43,300 nt of DNA from a virus. The notes beneath the pieces are model-generated. The model was not told the origin of the DNA. It was given only the letters and a program-made list of their open reading frames with translations, and did not search any database. The stretch is from IMG/VR virus record IMGVR_UViG_3300046501_000053, positions 1-43,300 of that record; one strand, 5' to 3'. This document shows, one piece after another, positions 20,137 through 29,162 of this stretch (its first letter is position 1; each line of letters begins with the position of its first letter). Both the position numbers and the translations under genes were made by a program.

Positions 20137-20493
20137 TTCACCTGTAGCCAGGACAGTCCTCGGGAAGGCCTGGACGTCGATAGCCGGATAGTGCGACGTA
20201 CGGAATCAACACCGGCAGCCCGCGCACTCTGACCTCACATGCTTGTGGAGTGGCGCGAGACAGGAAGGGTGCGATCGATGCATTGGGGCGTCGACACCTG
20301 GATCGCCTTCGGCAGACAGCGCGGAAAGACGCGCGCACCTATTCAGGGCCTCGACATTGATCGGGGCCTTTTCGTTTTCGGCCCCGCCACACCCATTGCC
20401 CCGAACTGGGAGTGCTGCCGGGGCTTATTCAATTTGCCGCTGCTCCCCAGCGTTTGGCCGACCACACCGGCCCTTTTATTCCTGGTGCCCCCT
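20137..20493. other. Gap before the late operon
   Basis: About 350 bases with no convincing plus-strand gene. A 30-codon minus-strand frame (GTG start, GAGG upstream) spans roughly 20145-20237 and contains RGLPVLIPYVALSGYRRPG, but its reality is uncertain. A GGGGCC / GGCCCC stem lies near 20370-20400. A cos/pac site or a late promoter could be here; none is proven. Confidence 0.35.
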
Positions 20494-20811
20494 ATGACAG
20501 AAGTGTCGCGCATTGCAGACAGCACCGCGTTCAAGGTCGCCGTGCCGATACTGCAAGCGGTTCTGTCTGCCGCTGCGGTGGGCGCCTTCACGTACGTGGT
20601 TAGCTCGCTTGGTTCGCTCCAGGTGCAGTTGGCAACATACCAGACCAATCAGGCCCTAATCGGCCAGAGGGTGGAATCGTTGGAGCGAGCCAGGGAGTCG
20701 ACAGACAAGTTCGTCGACTCCCTGCGGATCAACTCCCAGCGCCAAGAGTTCCAAATCAACCAAGTAGGTGAAAGCCTGCGCGACCTGGTGAAGAACGGAC
20801 GCCCAAAATGA
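20494..20811 (+). CDS. Membrane-anchored coiled-coil protein (105 aa)
   Basis: The start is the ATG at 20494; the in-frame sequence upstream does not look coding. The N-terminal hydrophobic segment FKVAVPILQAVLSAAAVGAF, near residues 13-40, is followed by a coiled coil (YQTNQALIGQRVESLERARE). Its stop overlaps the start of a lipoprotein gene (ATGA). The layout resembles an i-spanin/o-spanin pair, although a real Rz/Rz1 pair lies at the far end. A holin-associated or accessory lysis role is possible. Confidence 0.55.
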   Translation: MTEVSRIADSTAFKVAVPILQAVLSAAAVGAFTYVVSSLGSLQVQLATYQTNQALIGQRVESLERARESTDKFVDSLRINSQRQEFQINQVGESLRDLVKNGRPK

Positions 20812-21041
20812 GAATAGTGCTGTTCGTGATGTTCCTGATTGCCGGGTGCACGACCAAGCATGTTCCGCCACCCCAGATCACCTACACGGTATCCGGCCTC
20901 ACTGCCTCGAACTGCGCACCGTCAGAGCGACTGGCTCGACAACTGCGAGAGGCCCTGAAGAGTCGCGATGAATGGAAGCTCTACGCCGAAAGGCTCGAGA
21001 AACTCCCAGCAGCGAAGACACCTGATGAATTTAATCCCTGA
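20808..21041 (+). CDS. Small lipoprotein (77 aa)
   Basis: Signal peptide MRIVLFVMFLIAGC with lipobox LIAGC at residues 10-14, then TTKHVPPPQITYTVSG and a helical, charged C-terminus (ERLARQLREALKSRDEWKLY). Cys14 would be lipidated and the protein attached to a membrane. It overlaps the coiled-coil gene upstream by four bases and the holin-like gene downstream by 17. Confidence 0.65.
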   Translation: MRIVLFVMFLIAGCTTKHVPPPQITYTVSGLTASNCAPSERLARQLREALKSRDEWKLYAERLEKLPAAKTPDEFNP

Positions 21042-21258
21042 ATGGCGAAAGTTCTGGCGCATGACCAGTGTTCAACTGGCAATCATCGGTGTTGCCCTCA
21101 ACGCGGCGGCCGCTGGCTGGTCCGCCTTCCAGGGCGCAGTAGACCCGCTGATATTCGCCACGGTGAACATGGTCCTCGGTATCGGGGTTGCAGTGTTCCG
21201 AGTGATCCAGCAGCCGGCACTGCGTACTGACGACAAGCCGGACGAACCAACGAATTAA
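21025..21258 (+). CDS. Holin-like membrane protein (77 aa)
   Basis: MNLIPEWRKFWRMTSVQLAI opens a small protein with two hydrophobic segments: VQLAIIGVALNAAAAGWSAF and PLIFATVNMVLGIGVAVFRV, and a charged C-terminus. This pattern is common in phage holins of Pseudomonas (DUF7940-like), which permeabilise the inner membrane to release endolysin. The start is the ATG at 21025, with only a weak ribosome binding site, so coupling to the lipoprotein gene is likely. Confidence 0.65.
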   Translation: MNLIPEWRKFWRMTSVQLAIIGVALNAAAAGWSAFQGAVDPLIFATVNMVLGIGVAVFRVIQQPALRTDDKPDEPTN

Positions 21259-21305
21259 TCGCGCCACGATTTGGCGTACTCGAAAACGTAGCGCGGAGAA
21301 TTGAG

Positions 21306-21503
21306 ATGGGCGAACGAATTAATGCGGATGTGCAACTGGAAGTCACCAGCGATGACGGTAATCGGGTTGATCTCGTTACTGGCGCCACTTCGGATATCGA
21401 CATGCATGGATTTCTGCACATCCTGGATTCTAAAGGATCGGTAGTCGCGGTATTTGCCAAGTTCGATTCCGTGATCGTCAAGCATCAAGTCAAAGAAGAG
21501 TAA
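21306..21503 (+). CDS. Hypothetical late protein (65 aa)
   Basis: MGERINADVQLEVTSDDGNR, then TGATSDIDMHGFLHILDSKG: a small beta-rich acidic protein between the holin-like gene and the terminase. A Shine-Dalgarno GGAG lies upstream. No family assigned. Confidence 0.55.
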   Translation: MGERINADVQLEVTSDDGNRVDLVTGATSDIDMHGFLHILDSKGSVVAVFAKFDSVIVKHQVKEE

Positions 21504-21508
21504 CTGAC

Positions 21509-22069
21509 ATGGCATTGACCCCAAAGCAGGAGGCCTTCTGCCTGGCCTACCTGAAGACGGGTAACGCCAGCGAGGCTTACAGGCAGGCATACGCTGCCAA
21601 GGACATGAAGGCGGCGACGATTAACCGGAAGGCAAAGGATCTTCTGGATAACGGCAAGATCGCGGCAAGGCTTTCTGAGCTCAACCAATCGGCGGTCACG
21701 GACTCTGTGATGACTCGTCAGCGCGCCCTCGAGCGCCTCAGCCTGATTGCAGAGACTTCCATCACCGATATCCTTGAGTTCGATCAGCGCGAGATTGACG
21801 GGCCTGAAGGCCCTGTCAGCGAAACCATTTGGCGGATGAAGGACAGCGTCGAGATTCCGGAAGTGGCAGCGGCCACCATCAAGTCGGTGACCATGACCAA
21901 GTTCGGGCCGAAGATCGAGATGTACGACCGCCTGAGCGCGATCCAGCAGCTCGCCAGAATGCAAGGCTGGGAGTCGGCGCAGAAGCACGACCACACCAGC
22001 AGCGATGGCAGCATGAGCCCCAAAGGGAAGTCTCTGGACGACTTCTACGCCGGCGATGTACCAGCTTAA
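21509..22069 (+). CDS. terS: Terminase small subunit
   Basis: 186 residues of the Terminase_2 family. LTPKQEAFCLAYLKTGNASE and AYRQAYAAKDMKAATINRKA form the N-terminal helix-turn-helix that recognises phage DNA. SLIAETSITDILEFDQREID and the charged C-terminus follow. It is immediately upstream of and overlaps the large subunit. Confidence 0.9.
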   Translation: MALTPKQEAFCLAYLKTGNASEAYRQAYAAKDMKAATINRKAKDLLDNGKIAARLSELNQSAVTDSVMTRQRALERLSLIAETSITDILEFDQREIDGPEGPVSETIWRMKDSVEIPEVAAATIKSVTMTKFGPKIEMYDRLSAIQQLARMQGWESAQKHDHTSSDGSMSPKGKSLDDFYAGDVPA

Positions 22070-23399
22070 CCCGAGCCTTCGTGAGTTTTGGCGGATCAGG
22101 AAGCCGTACAAGCTTCTGAAGGGTGGGCGGTTCTCATCGAAGACCCAAGATGCGGGCGGCATGGCTGCCTTCCTGGCTCGCAACTACACGGTGAAGTTTC
22201 TCTGCATTCGCCAGTTCCAGAACCGCATCGCCGACTCGGTGTATACGGTCATCACGGAAAAGATCAATCAGGCCGGATGGTCGGATGAGTTTGATATCGG
22301 CGTCTCGTCGATCAAGCACCGCAAAACCGGTTCTGAGTTTCTGTTCTACGGCATTGCCCGCAACCTGAGCGACATCAAGGGTACAGAGGGTGTCGACATC
22401 TGCTGGATCGAGGAGGGAGAAGGTCTCACCGAAGATCAGTGGAAAGTCATCGACCCGACAATCCGTAAGCAGGGTTCGGAGATCTGGATTCTGTGGAACC
22501 CGGACCTGATGACCGACTTTGTCCAGGCCAAGCTTCCAAAGCTGCTGGGCGACGACTGCGTCATCAAGCACATCAACTACGCCGACAACCCGTTCCTGTC
22601 CGATACCGCGCGCTCCAAGGCTGAGCGTCTGAAAGAGGCCGACGAGGAGTCGTACAACCACATCTACCTGGGCCAGCCGCGCACCAACGACGATGCGGCG
22701 GTAATCAAGTTCTCCTGGGTGGAGGCGTGCGTCAACGCGCACCTGAAGCTGGGTATGAGCTTGTCCGGCGCCAAGGCTGTTGGTTATGACGTGGCGGACA
22801 GCGGTGACGACAGCAATGCCTGCGCGCTGTTTGACGGTGCGATCTGCTTTGACATGGATGACTGGAAGGCCGGTGAAGACGAGCTGAACGAGTCAGCCAT
22901 GCGGGCCTGGTCTCACGTCAAAGGCGGCCGGCTGATCTACGACAGCATCGGCAACGGTGCTCATGTGGGGTCCACCCTGAAGGCAGCACGCATTCATGGC
23001 GGGTACTTCAAGTTCAATGCCGCCGGCGCCATCGTCAATCCTGAAAAGGAATACGCGCCCAAGATCAAGAACAAGGACAAGTTCGAGAACCTGAAGGCCC
23101 AAGCCTGGCAGGACGTGGCCGACCGCATGCGAAACACGTTCAACGCGGTCACCAAGGGGCACAAGTTCAAGGCGTCCGACCTGATCAGCATTTCCGGCGA
23201 TCTGCGAAAGATCGAGCAACTCAAGCTAGAGCTTTCCACTCCACGCAAGCGCTACAGCAAGCGAGGGCTGGATATGGTTGAGACCAAGGATGAACTGGCC
23301 CGGCGCAGCGTTGCGTCGCCCAACTTGGCCGATGCCTTCGTGATGGGCGCATGTCCGCACCTGGTGGCTAACTCGAGACCAATCCGCGACCTCTTATAA
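22056..23399 (+). CDS. terL: Terminase large subunit (PBSX type)
   Basis: 447 residues. Walker A variant KGGRFSSKT at residues 22-30, Walker B GVDICWIEE near 112-120, and the nuclease-domain start AVGYDVADSGDDSNA near 241-255 with Asp245 and Asp248. It packages DNA into the prohead by ATP hydrolysis and cuts it. Length and order are normal for the family. It overlaps the small-subunit gene by 14 bases. Confidence 0.93.
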   Translation: MYQLNPSLREFWRIRKPYKLLKGGRFSSKTQDAGGMAAFLARNYTVKFLCIRQFQNRIADSVYTVITEKINQAGWSDEFDIGVSSIKHRKTGSEFLFYGIARNLSDIKGTEGVDICWIEEGEGLTEDQWKVIDPTIRKQGSEIWILWNPDLMTDFVQAKLPKLLGDDCVIKHINYADNPFLSDTARSKAERLKEADEESYNHIYLGQPRTNDDAAVIKFSWVEACVNAHLKLGMSLSGAKAVGYDVADSGDDSNACALFDGAICFDMDDWKAGEDELNESAMRAWSHVKGGRLIYDSIGNGAHVGSTLKAARIHGGYFKFNAAGAIVNPEKEYAPKIKNKDKFENLKAQAWQDVADRMRNTFNAVTKGHKFKASDLISISGDLRKIEQLKLELSTPRKRYSKRGLDMVETKDELARRSVASPNLADAFVMGACPHLVANSRPIRDLL

Positions 23400-23415
23400 C
23401 CAAATCGGTGACCCC

Positions 23416-25281
23416 ATGAGCAAGAAGGGCTTAGTGCCAGCAGACAAAAAGCTGGGCAAAGCCCTTGTGCGGGCCGCTCAGAAGTACGAGGCGCAGATCA
23501 AGTCGTCAAGTGATGGCCTGGTGAATGTCGTGTCCGGCCTGGGCACGCAGAAGGCCAAGCGGTCCCACAACCAGTTCCAATACGGGTTCCTGAACGACTT
23601 CCAGCAGTTGGATGCTGCGTATCAAACCAGTTGGCTTGCCCGAGCGATCGTGGACTACCCAGCCGAGGACATGACCCGCGAGTGGCGCACCCTCAAGTGC
23701 GACGACGCGGACGTGATCCGCGCCGAGGAAGACCGCCTGCAACTGCCGGCCATGGTCAGCGAGGCAACCAGCTGGGCCCGGCTGTACGGTGGCGCCGGCA
23801 TCCTCATGCTGACCAACCAGGACCTGACAAAGCCGCTCAAGCCGGAGAAGATCAAGAAGGGCGACCTCTACCGTCTGCTGGTCATCGACCGCTTCGACAT
23901 GACGGCGATGGACCTGAACCAGACCAACATCCTTGCCGCGAACTACCTGCAGCCTGAGTTCTACACGATCGCCGCCGGCGCCCAGCAGATCCACTGGACG
24001 CACTTCGCGCGGTTCGCTGGTGCCAAGTTGCCACGTCGCCAGCGCGCGCAGACGCAGGGCTGGGGCGACTCAGAGCTGCGCAAGTGCCTCGACGACGTAA
24101 TGGACATCGTAGCCAGCAAGGACGGCATCGCCGAGCTGATGCAGGAAGCGAACGTCGACATCATCAAACGCGAAGGCCTCTCGGATGAGCTGGCAAGCGA
24201 TCAGGACGACGCCATCACGGCGCGTTACGCCCTGTTCAGCATGATGAAGTCGTCGATCAACCTGGCGCTGCTTGATGGTGACGAGACCTACGACCGCAAG
24301 ACCCTGGACCTGTCCGGGGTGGCGCCGGTGCTTGATCTGCTGATGACCTGGATCGCTGGTGCCGCTGGTATCCCGGTGACGCGCCTGTTCGGCGAGTCTG
24401 CCAAGGGCCTGGGCAACGATGGACAGGGTGACGACACCAACTACTACAACCACCTCTCATCGAAGCGACTGACGCAGATCGACCCCGGCCTGCGCCAACT
24501 CGACGAAGTGATGGTGCGGTCGGCGACCGGTCGCTGGCTGGACGACTTCAACTACGTCTGGAACCCGTACAAGCAGCCTGATGCAGTGCAGATCGCCACG
24601 GCCAACAAAGCCAAGGCTGAAACCGACCTGCTCTACAAGGACGGCGGAGTCGTCACCACCAGCCAAATCCAGCGCCGCCTGCAGGCCGAAGAGCTCTACC
24701 AGTTCGACGACGAGAAGATCGCCGCGCTGGAGGCTGATGAGGACCTGACGATGTTCAACGATCCGCCGGATGACGACGACACTGGCGACAACAGGAAACC
24801 ATCATCTGACGCCGCTCCAGCACCGCTCTATGTGTTTAGGCCAGTACTGAACGCTGACGAGCTGATCAGCTGGGCCAAGTCGCAAGGCTTCACGCAGACC
24901 CTGCCAGAAGATGATCTGCATGTGACCGTGGCGTTCAGCAAGTCGCCTGTTGATTGGATGAAGGCCGGGGAGGCGTATAGCTCGCGTGATGATGGCGGTG
25001 TGACTGTTCGCCCTGGTGGCCCTCGCATGATTGAGCAGTTCGGCGAGGGCGCCGTCGTTCTGGCGTTCAACAGTTCTGACTTGTCGTGGCGCCACATGTC
25101 GCTGCGGGAGATCGGTGCTTCGTGGGATTACCCTGAATATCAGCCGCACATAACCATCACCTACAACTCGGGCGATGTGGATGTGAGCAAGGTCGAGCCA
25201 TACCGTGGACAGATCGTGCTCGGGGCCGAGGTGTTCAAGCCGATCAAGCAGAACTGGAAGGCCGATGTCAGCGAGGAGTAA
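23416..25281 (+). CDS. Portal protein fused to an Acb1-like 2H domain
   Basis: 621 residues. The first part of about 450 residues is a DUF1073 portal (FQQLDAAYQTSWLARAIVDY, PAEDMTREWR, WARLYGGAGILML, FGESAKGLGNDGQGD). After an acidic linker (DDDDTGDN) a second domain starts near residue 469 and carries two His-x-Thr motifs, LHVTVAF (His502, Thr504) and PHITITY (His578, Thr580). That is the 2H-phosphoesterase signature of the anti-CBASS nuclease Acb1, which cleaves cyclic oligonucleotide signals. The portal forms the DNA entry ring; the extra domain may disarm CBASS. Activity is inferred, not shown. Confidence 0.85.
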   Translation: MSKKGLVPADKKLGKALVRAAQKYEAQIKSSSDGLVNVVSGLGTQKAKRSHNQFQYGFLNDFQQLDAAYQTSWLARAIVDYPAEDMTREWRTLKCDDADVIRAEEDRLQLPAMVSEATSWARLYGGAGILMLTNQDLTKPLKPEKIKKGDLYRLLVIDRFDMTAMDLNQTNILAANYLQPEFYTIAAGAQQIHWTHFARFAGAKLPRRQRAQTQGWGDSELRKCLDDVMDIVASKDGIAELMQEANVDIIKREGLSDELASDQDDAITARYALFSMMKSSINLALLDGDETYDRKTLDLSGVAPVLDLLMTWIAGAAGIPVTRLFGESAKGLGNDGQGDDTNYYNHLSSKRLTQIDPGLRQLDEVMVRSATGRWLDDFNYVWNPYKQPDAVQIATANKAKAETDLLYKDGGVVTTSQIQRRLQAEELYQFDDEKIAALEADEDLTMFNDPPDDDDTGDNRKPSSDAAPAPLYVFRPVLNADELISWAKSQGFTQTLPEDDLHVTVAFSKSPVDWMKAGEAYSSRDDGGVTVRPGGPRMIEQFGEGAVVLAFNSSDLSWRHMSLREIGASWDYPEYQPHITITYNSGDVDVSKVEPYRGQIVLGAEVFKPIKQNWKADVSEE

Positions 25282-25284
25282 TCC

Positions 25285-26100
25285 ATGGACATGATCGGCA
25301 TCCAGTACAACGCTAAGCTGCAGCGGCTGGTGAAGCAGGTCAAGGCGTCGATCAGCAAGGAGATCATGCCTCTGGTTCGCCAGCTGGCGCCGGAGTACAC
25401 CCAGGACGCGGTGGTCACGACTGATGCCTGGTCTGACCTGATCCTCAACGCCATATCCACACTGGTGAGCCGATGGTCATCGCCGACGGTTCAGGCCGCC
25501 GGCGCACGAATCGCCGGAGAGTTCGTCCAGTCGTCGCTCAAGAAGTCGGAGCGCGACCTGAAGAAGTCTGCCGGGATCGACGTGTACAGCGGCAACACCG
25601 CGCTGCAGGACTACCTGAAGGCCTCGGCCCAGCAGAACGCCCAGCTGATCAAATCCATCCCCGCCAAGTACCTGGAAGAGGTACAGACGCTGGTGATGGC
25701 GAACATGCGTTCCGGCATGCGGCCTGGCTTCATCGAGAAGGCGTTGCAGGAGCAGTTCGGTGTGACTCAGCGCCGAGCCAAGATGATCGCCCGCGACCAG
25801 ACATCGAAGATCAACGGTGAGCTGGCCGAGAAGCAGCAGAAGGGCGCCGGCTTTGAGTACTTCCAGTGGATTGACTCCGACGACAGCCGTGTCCGGCATC
25901 GCCACTCGGAGATCGCCAACAAGGTCACCGCCTACGGCAAAGGGATCTACCGCTGGGACGACCTGCCGTTGAGTTCTGACGGCGTTCCGATCAAGCCGGG
26001 CTCCGACTATCAGTGCCGATGCATCGCGCGCCCAGTGAGCGCCCGCGAGGTTAAGGCCAACCAAGACGCAGGCCGCACAGCGCCGGGCGTCCACCGCTAA
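25285..26100 (+). CDS. Head morphogenesis protein (Mu gpF / SPP1 gp7-like)
   Basis: 271 residues. The C-terminal half has RRAKMIARDQTSKINGELAE and WIDSDDSRVRHRHSEIANKV, then GSDYQCRCIARPV, the order of the phage Mu gpF-like minor head family. These proteins sit near the portal and help prohead assembly or DNA ejection. It follows the portal by three bases. Confidence 0.88.
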   Translation: MDMIGIQYNAKLQRLVKQVKASISKEIMPLVRQLAPEYTQDAVVTTDAWSDLILNAISTLVSRWSSPTVQAAGARIAGEFVQSSLKKSERDLKKSAGIDVYSGNTALQDYLKASAQQNAQLIKSIPAKYLEEVQTLVMANMRSGMRPGFIEKALQEQFGVTQRRAKMIARDQTSKINGELAEKQQKGAGFEYFQWIDSDDSRVRHRHSEIANKVTAYGKGIYRWDDLPLSSDGVPIKPGSDYQCRCIARPVSAREVKANQDAGRTAPGVHR

Positions 26101-26125
26101 TTCATCCACTCCGCGAGGCCGCAAC

Positions 26126-27286
26126 ATGAAGTGCACGGTTTTCGACCGGGCTGGGTATCGCATCACCCAGCGAGAGTACACCGACGAGGGGTTCCTCAGG
26201 GTTCCGGGCCGAGTGGCCCGCACCGGGATTCAGGAATACCTGGCCCGAGAGCTTGGCCTCGATGGCGACCCAATGCGGGTTGTCCGCGTGTACAGGCCAG
26301 AGGACGAGGTGTTCAACGACGCTTCACTGAGCACGTACGACGGCGCGACGGTCACAAACGACCATCCGAAAGACCTGGTGACGGCCAAGAACTACAAGGC
26401 CGTGGCTGTCGGGGAAGTGCGCGGCGCAGGGCGTCGAGACGGAGAGTTCGTCGTCTGCGATCTGATCATCAAAGATCAGAAGACCATCGATGACATCAAC
26501 TCAGGCAAGTGCGAGCTCTCTGCGGGCTACACCGCTGAATACGTCCACACCCCCGGCCTCGTCATCGACGGGCAGGAATGCGAGTACACCCAGCGCAACA
26601 TCATCATCAACCACCAAGCGGTGGTTACCAGAGCAAGAGCGGGCGGCAATGCTCGCGTCTTCGACCACAACCCAGGAGGCAACACAATGCCTGTACTTAT
26701 CACCACCGATAGCGGGCGCAGCGTTGATGTTGCTGATCCTGCGAACGCCCAAGTGGTCGCCGACTCGTTCGACCGATTGCTGAAGCGTGCCACTGATGCG
26801 GAAACCAAGGCTGATAAGGCCCAGGCGACCGCTGACAAGGCTGCCGAATACCTGGCCGAAGCTCGCAAGGCTTCGAGCGACGAGTCAATCAATGCCCGCG
26901 TCGTCCTGATCGGCAACACACAGGCCCTGGCCCGCAAGGTCGCCGGCGACGGCTTTACCTGCGACAGCCTCGACGTGATCGAGATCAAGCGCGCCGCCCT
27001 GGCCGTGGCCCTGCCGAAGCGTGACTGGTCGGACAAGTCCGCCGGCTACGTTGAGGCCGCCTTCGACGCTGAGTCCGACAAGGATGAGGACGAAGACGAC
27101 GACATGGACGACAGCGGCAAAAAAAAGGTCAAGGCGCCCACCGGTGACACCGCCGCGCTCTTCGCCCAGTTCGTACAGCTCGCCAAGGACGGCGCAACAC
27201 CGGCCGTTACCGCTGACGCAGCACCGACCCCATACCAGGCGCACAAGAAAAGCTTGTCTGGCGCCCACAAACAGAAAGGAGCCTAA
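26126..27286 (+). CDS. DUF2213 prohead protease with scaffold-like C-terminus
   Basis: 386 residues. The N-terminal DUF2213 part includes ARELGLDGDPMRVVRVYRPE, ATVTNDHP, CELSAGYTAEYVHTPG and QRNIIINHQAVVTRARAGGN, the His/Ser-type pattern of prohead proteases. From residue 215 it becomes a charged coiled coil (RATDAETKADKAQATADKAA) and an acidic stretch (DEDEDDDMDDSGKKK), typical of a scaffold. Protease and scaffold are one polypeptide, so the scaffold is probably self-removed. Confidence 0.85.
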   Translation: MKCTVFDRAGYRITQREYTDEGFLRVPGRVARTGIQEYLARELGLDGDPMRVVRVYRPEDEVFNDASLSTYDGATVTNDHPKDLVTAKNYKAVAVGEVRGAGRRDGEFVVCDLIIKDQKTIDDINSGKCELSAGYTAEYVHTPGLVIDGQECEYTQRNIIINHQAVVTRARAGGNARVFDHNPGGNTMPVLITTDSGRSVDVADPANAQVVADSFDRLLKRATDAETKADKAQATADKAAEYLAEARKASSDESINARVVLIGNTQALARKVAGDGFTCDSLDVIEIKRAALAVALPKRDWSDKSAGYVEAAFDAESDKDEDEDDDMDDSGKKKVKAPTGDTAALFAQFVQLAKDGATPAVTADAAPTPYQAHKKSLSGAHKQKGA

Positions 27287-27288
27287 CC

Positions 27289-27783
27289 ATGCCAGTTCAA
27301 GGTGGTAACGCAATCAACCACGGCGTCGCGTATGCGGGCATGGTCGCTGACGGTGAAGTGTCCAACGGCGTGTCCAAGCTCAACAAGGGCACCGTCAACA
27401 TCGCCTACGGTCTCGGTGTCGTGAGCGACGGTGATGACGGCGCCAAGCTGCCGGTCGCCGCATCCACTGCCGCCCAGTTTGTCGGTGTTGTGCGTCGCGA
27501 ACTGAACCGGGCCTACACCACTACTGACGTGTTCGGCGCTGTCGCCAAGCGCGATATGACCGTCGAGACCATGGCATCTATCTGGGTGACCGCCCGCGTA
27601 GCAGTCGCCAAGGATGACCCGGTCTACCTGGTGGTCGGCGACGGCACCGGCGCCAACCAGGGCCAGTTCTCCAACGTGATCGGCGCCGCCGCTACTCTGG
27701 CCGTCCTGATCACGGACGCAAAATGGGTCAGCACCGCCGCCGCAGGCGCACTGGCTAAAATTTCTCTGAAGGTCGGGGGCTAA
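27289..27783 (+). CDS. Capsid cement protein (Gp24-like)
   Basis: 164 residues, beta-rich with GNAINHGVAYAGMVADGEVS, GVVRRELNRAYTTTDVFGAV and VTARVAVAKDDPVYLVVGDG. It matches the structural cement proteins next to DUF2184 capsid genes. It stabilises the shell by coating capsomers. It lies between protease and capsid, the normal position. Confidence 0.8.
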   Translation: MPVQGGNAINHGVAYAGMVADGEVSNGVSKLNKGTVNIAYGLGVVSDGDDGAKLPVAASTAAQFVGVVRRELNRAYTTTDVFGAVAKRDMTVETMASIWVTARVAVAKDDPVYLVVGDGTGANQGQFSNVIGAAATLAVLITDAKWVSTAAAGALAKISLKVGG

Positions 27784-27788
27784 TCGAC

Positions 27789-28817
27789 ATGACTCAGCTT
27801 AAGAAAATCGTCGTAGCCATCGACGCAGCGATTGCGTACCAGATTGGTCGCGACGCTCACCAAGTGACCTTCAACGACGGTCTGCCGACTCTCGACGACG
27901 GCCTGGCGTTCTACATCAGCCAGCTGGCGAGCCTGGAATCTCGTATCTACGAGGCCAAGTACGCCGCTATCAACTACATGGAGCTGATCCCGGTCGATAC
28001 TTCTCTGCCTGAATGGGTAGATCAGTGGGACTACATCAGCTACGACGGCGTGACCCTCGGCAAATTCATCGGCGCCAGCGCTGACGACCTGCCCGACGTA
28101 ACGCTGAACGCCAACAAGTCGACCGTGCCAATCGGCTACGCCGGCAACAAGTACAGCTATAGCCTGGACGAGCTGCGCAAGTCTCAACAGCTGCGCATCC
28201 CACTGGATACCACCAAGGCTAAGCTGGCCTTCCGTGGCGCTCAGGAGCACACCCAGCGCGTGGCCTACTTCGGCGACGCCGCTCGCGGCATGACCGGCTT
28301 GTTCAACAACCCCAACCTGGCGCTGTCGAACTCCACCCTGGACTGGTACAACGCTGCCACCACCGGTGACCAGATCGTTGCCGACCTGAACAAGATCCTG
28401 GTTGATACCTACCTCAACTCGTCGACTGTTCACCTGCCAGATACGATCATCTTGGATGCTGCCCGCTTCGCGTTCATCTCGAACAAGCGTATGGGCACCA
28501 TCACCGACAAGACGATCCTCGAGTACTTCCGCACCAACAACCAGTTCACCGCGCTGACCGGTCGGCCGATCAACATCTTCAGCCGCCTGCAACTGTCCGC
28601 TGCCCAGCTGGCCGCCGCCGGCGTGTCCAACGGCAACAAGGACCGCATCGTCGCTTACGAGTTGAACGACGAGAACCTGGGCATGCAGGTGCCGATCCCT
28701 TGGCGCTCCCTGGCTCCGCAGATGTGGAACCTGAAGGTCAACGTGCCGTGCGAGTACAAGATCAGCGGCGTTGAATTCCGCTACCCGTTCTCTGGCGCGT
28801 ACCGCGACCAGTTCTAA
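27789..28817 (+). CDS. Major capsid protein (DUF2184, HK97 fold)
   Basis: 342 residues. FYISQLASLESRIYEAKYAA, PEWVDQWDYISYDGVTLGKF and YSYSLDELRKSQQLRIPLDT with AYFGDAARGMTGLFNNPN are the landmarks of DUF2184. The C-terminus (PCEYKISGVEFRYPFSGAYR) is conserved. Forms the icosahedral shell. Strong codon bias towards C-ending codons suggests high expression. Confidence 0.92.
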   Translation: MTQLKKIVVAIDAAIAYQIGRDAHQVTFNDGLPTLDDGLAFYISQLASLESRIYEAKYAAINYMELIPVDTSLPEWVDQWDYISYDGVTLGKFIGASADDLPDVTLNANKSTVPIGYAGNKYSYSLDELRKSQQLRIPLDTTKAKLAFRGAQEHTQRVAYFGDAARGMTGLFNNPNLALSNSTLDWYNAATTGDQIVADLNKILVDTYLNSSTVHLPDTIILDAARFAFISNKRMGTITDKTILEYFRTNNQFTALTGRPINIFSRLQLSAAQLAAAGVSNGNKDRIVAYELNDENLGMQVPIPWRSLAPQMWNLKVNVPCEYKISGVEFRYPFSGAYRDQF

Positions 28818-28885
28818 CCAGCCGATCCGTGGCCGCCTCCGCTATGCCCGGGGCGGCGGCCAATGACTCCGGGCGAGGATTCGAC

Positions 28886-29119
28886 ATGTTCCTGAAGAAC
28901 GATGCAGCACGACTGATCACCATCAACCACCTGGTGGACGACAAAGAAACCAGCTACCCGATTCTGCCTGGCGAGAACCCGGCGGTCGAAGTGCCGGACG
29001 CTGTGGCCAAGATTGATTTCGTGAAGGCCCTGCTGCAAAACGGCGACCTGCGCCGCGTTGGCGCTGATGAGCTGGAAGACGGCGAAGCAGAGCAAGTGCC
29101 TGCAAAGAGCAAGAAGTAA
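28886..29119 (+). CDS. Hypothetical head protein (77 aa)
   Basis: The start is the ATG at 28886 with GAGG eight bases upstream. It encodes MFLKNDAARLITINHLVDDK and ends in a charged tail (EDGEAEQVPAKSKK). Small proteins of this type sit between capsid and the DUF4054 gene in related phages. A head-decoration role is possible, unproven. Confidence 0.6.
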   Translation: MFLKNDAARLITINHLVDDKETSYPILPGENPAVEVPDAVAKIDFVKALLQNGDLRRVGADELEDGEAEQVPAKSKK

Positions 29120-29162
29120 CACCTGGGCGCCTGGCGCCCACTCATTCATAGCTGGAGAGCCC

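Noticed and set aside
20239-20493. N-terminal extension of the membrane coiled-coil gene
   Set aside because: The in-frame upstream sequence lacks a ribosome binding site and reads as non-coding; the ATG at 20494 starts a normal membrane protein.
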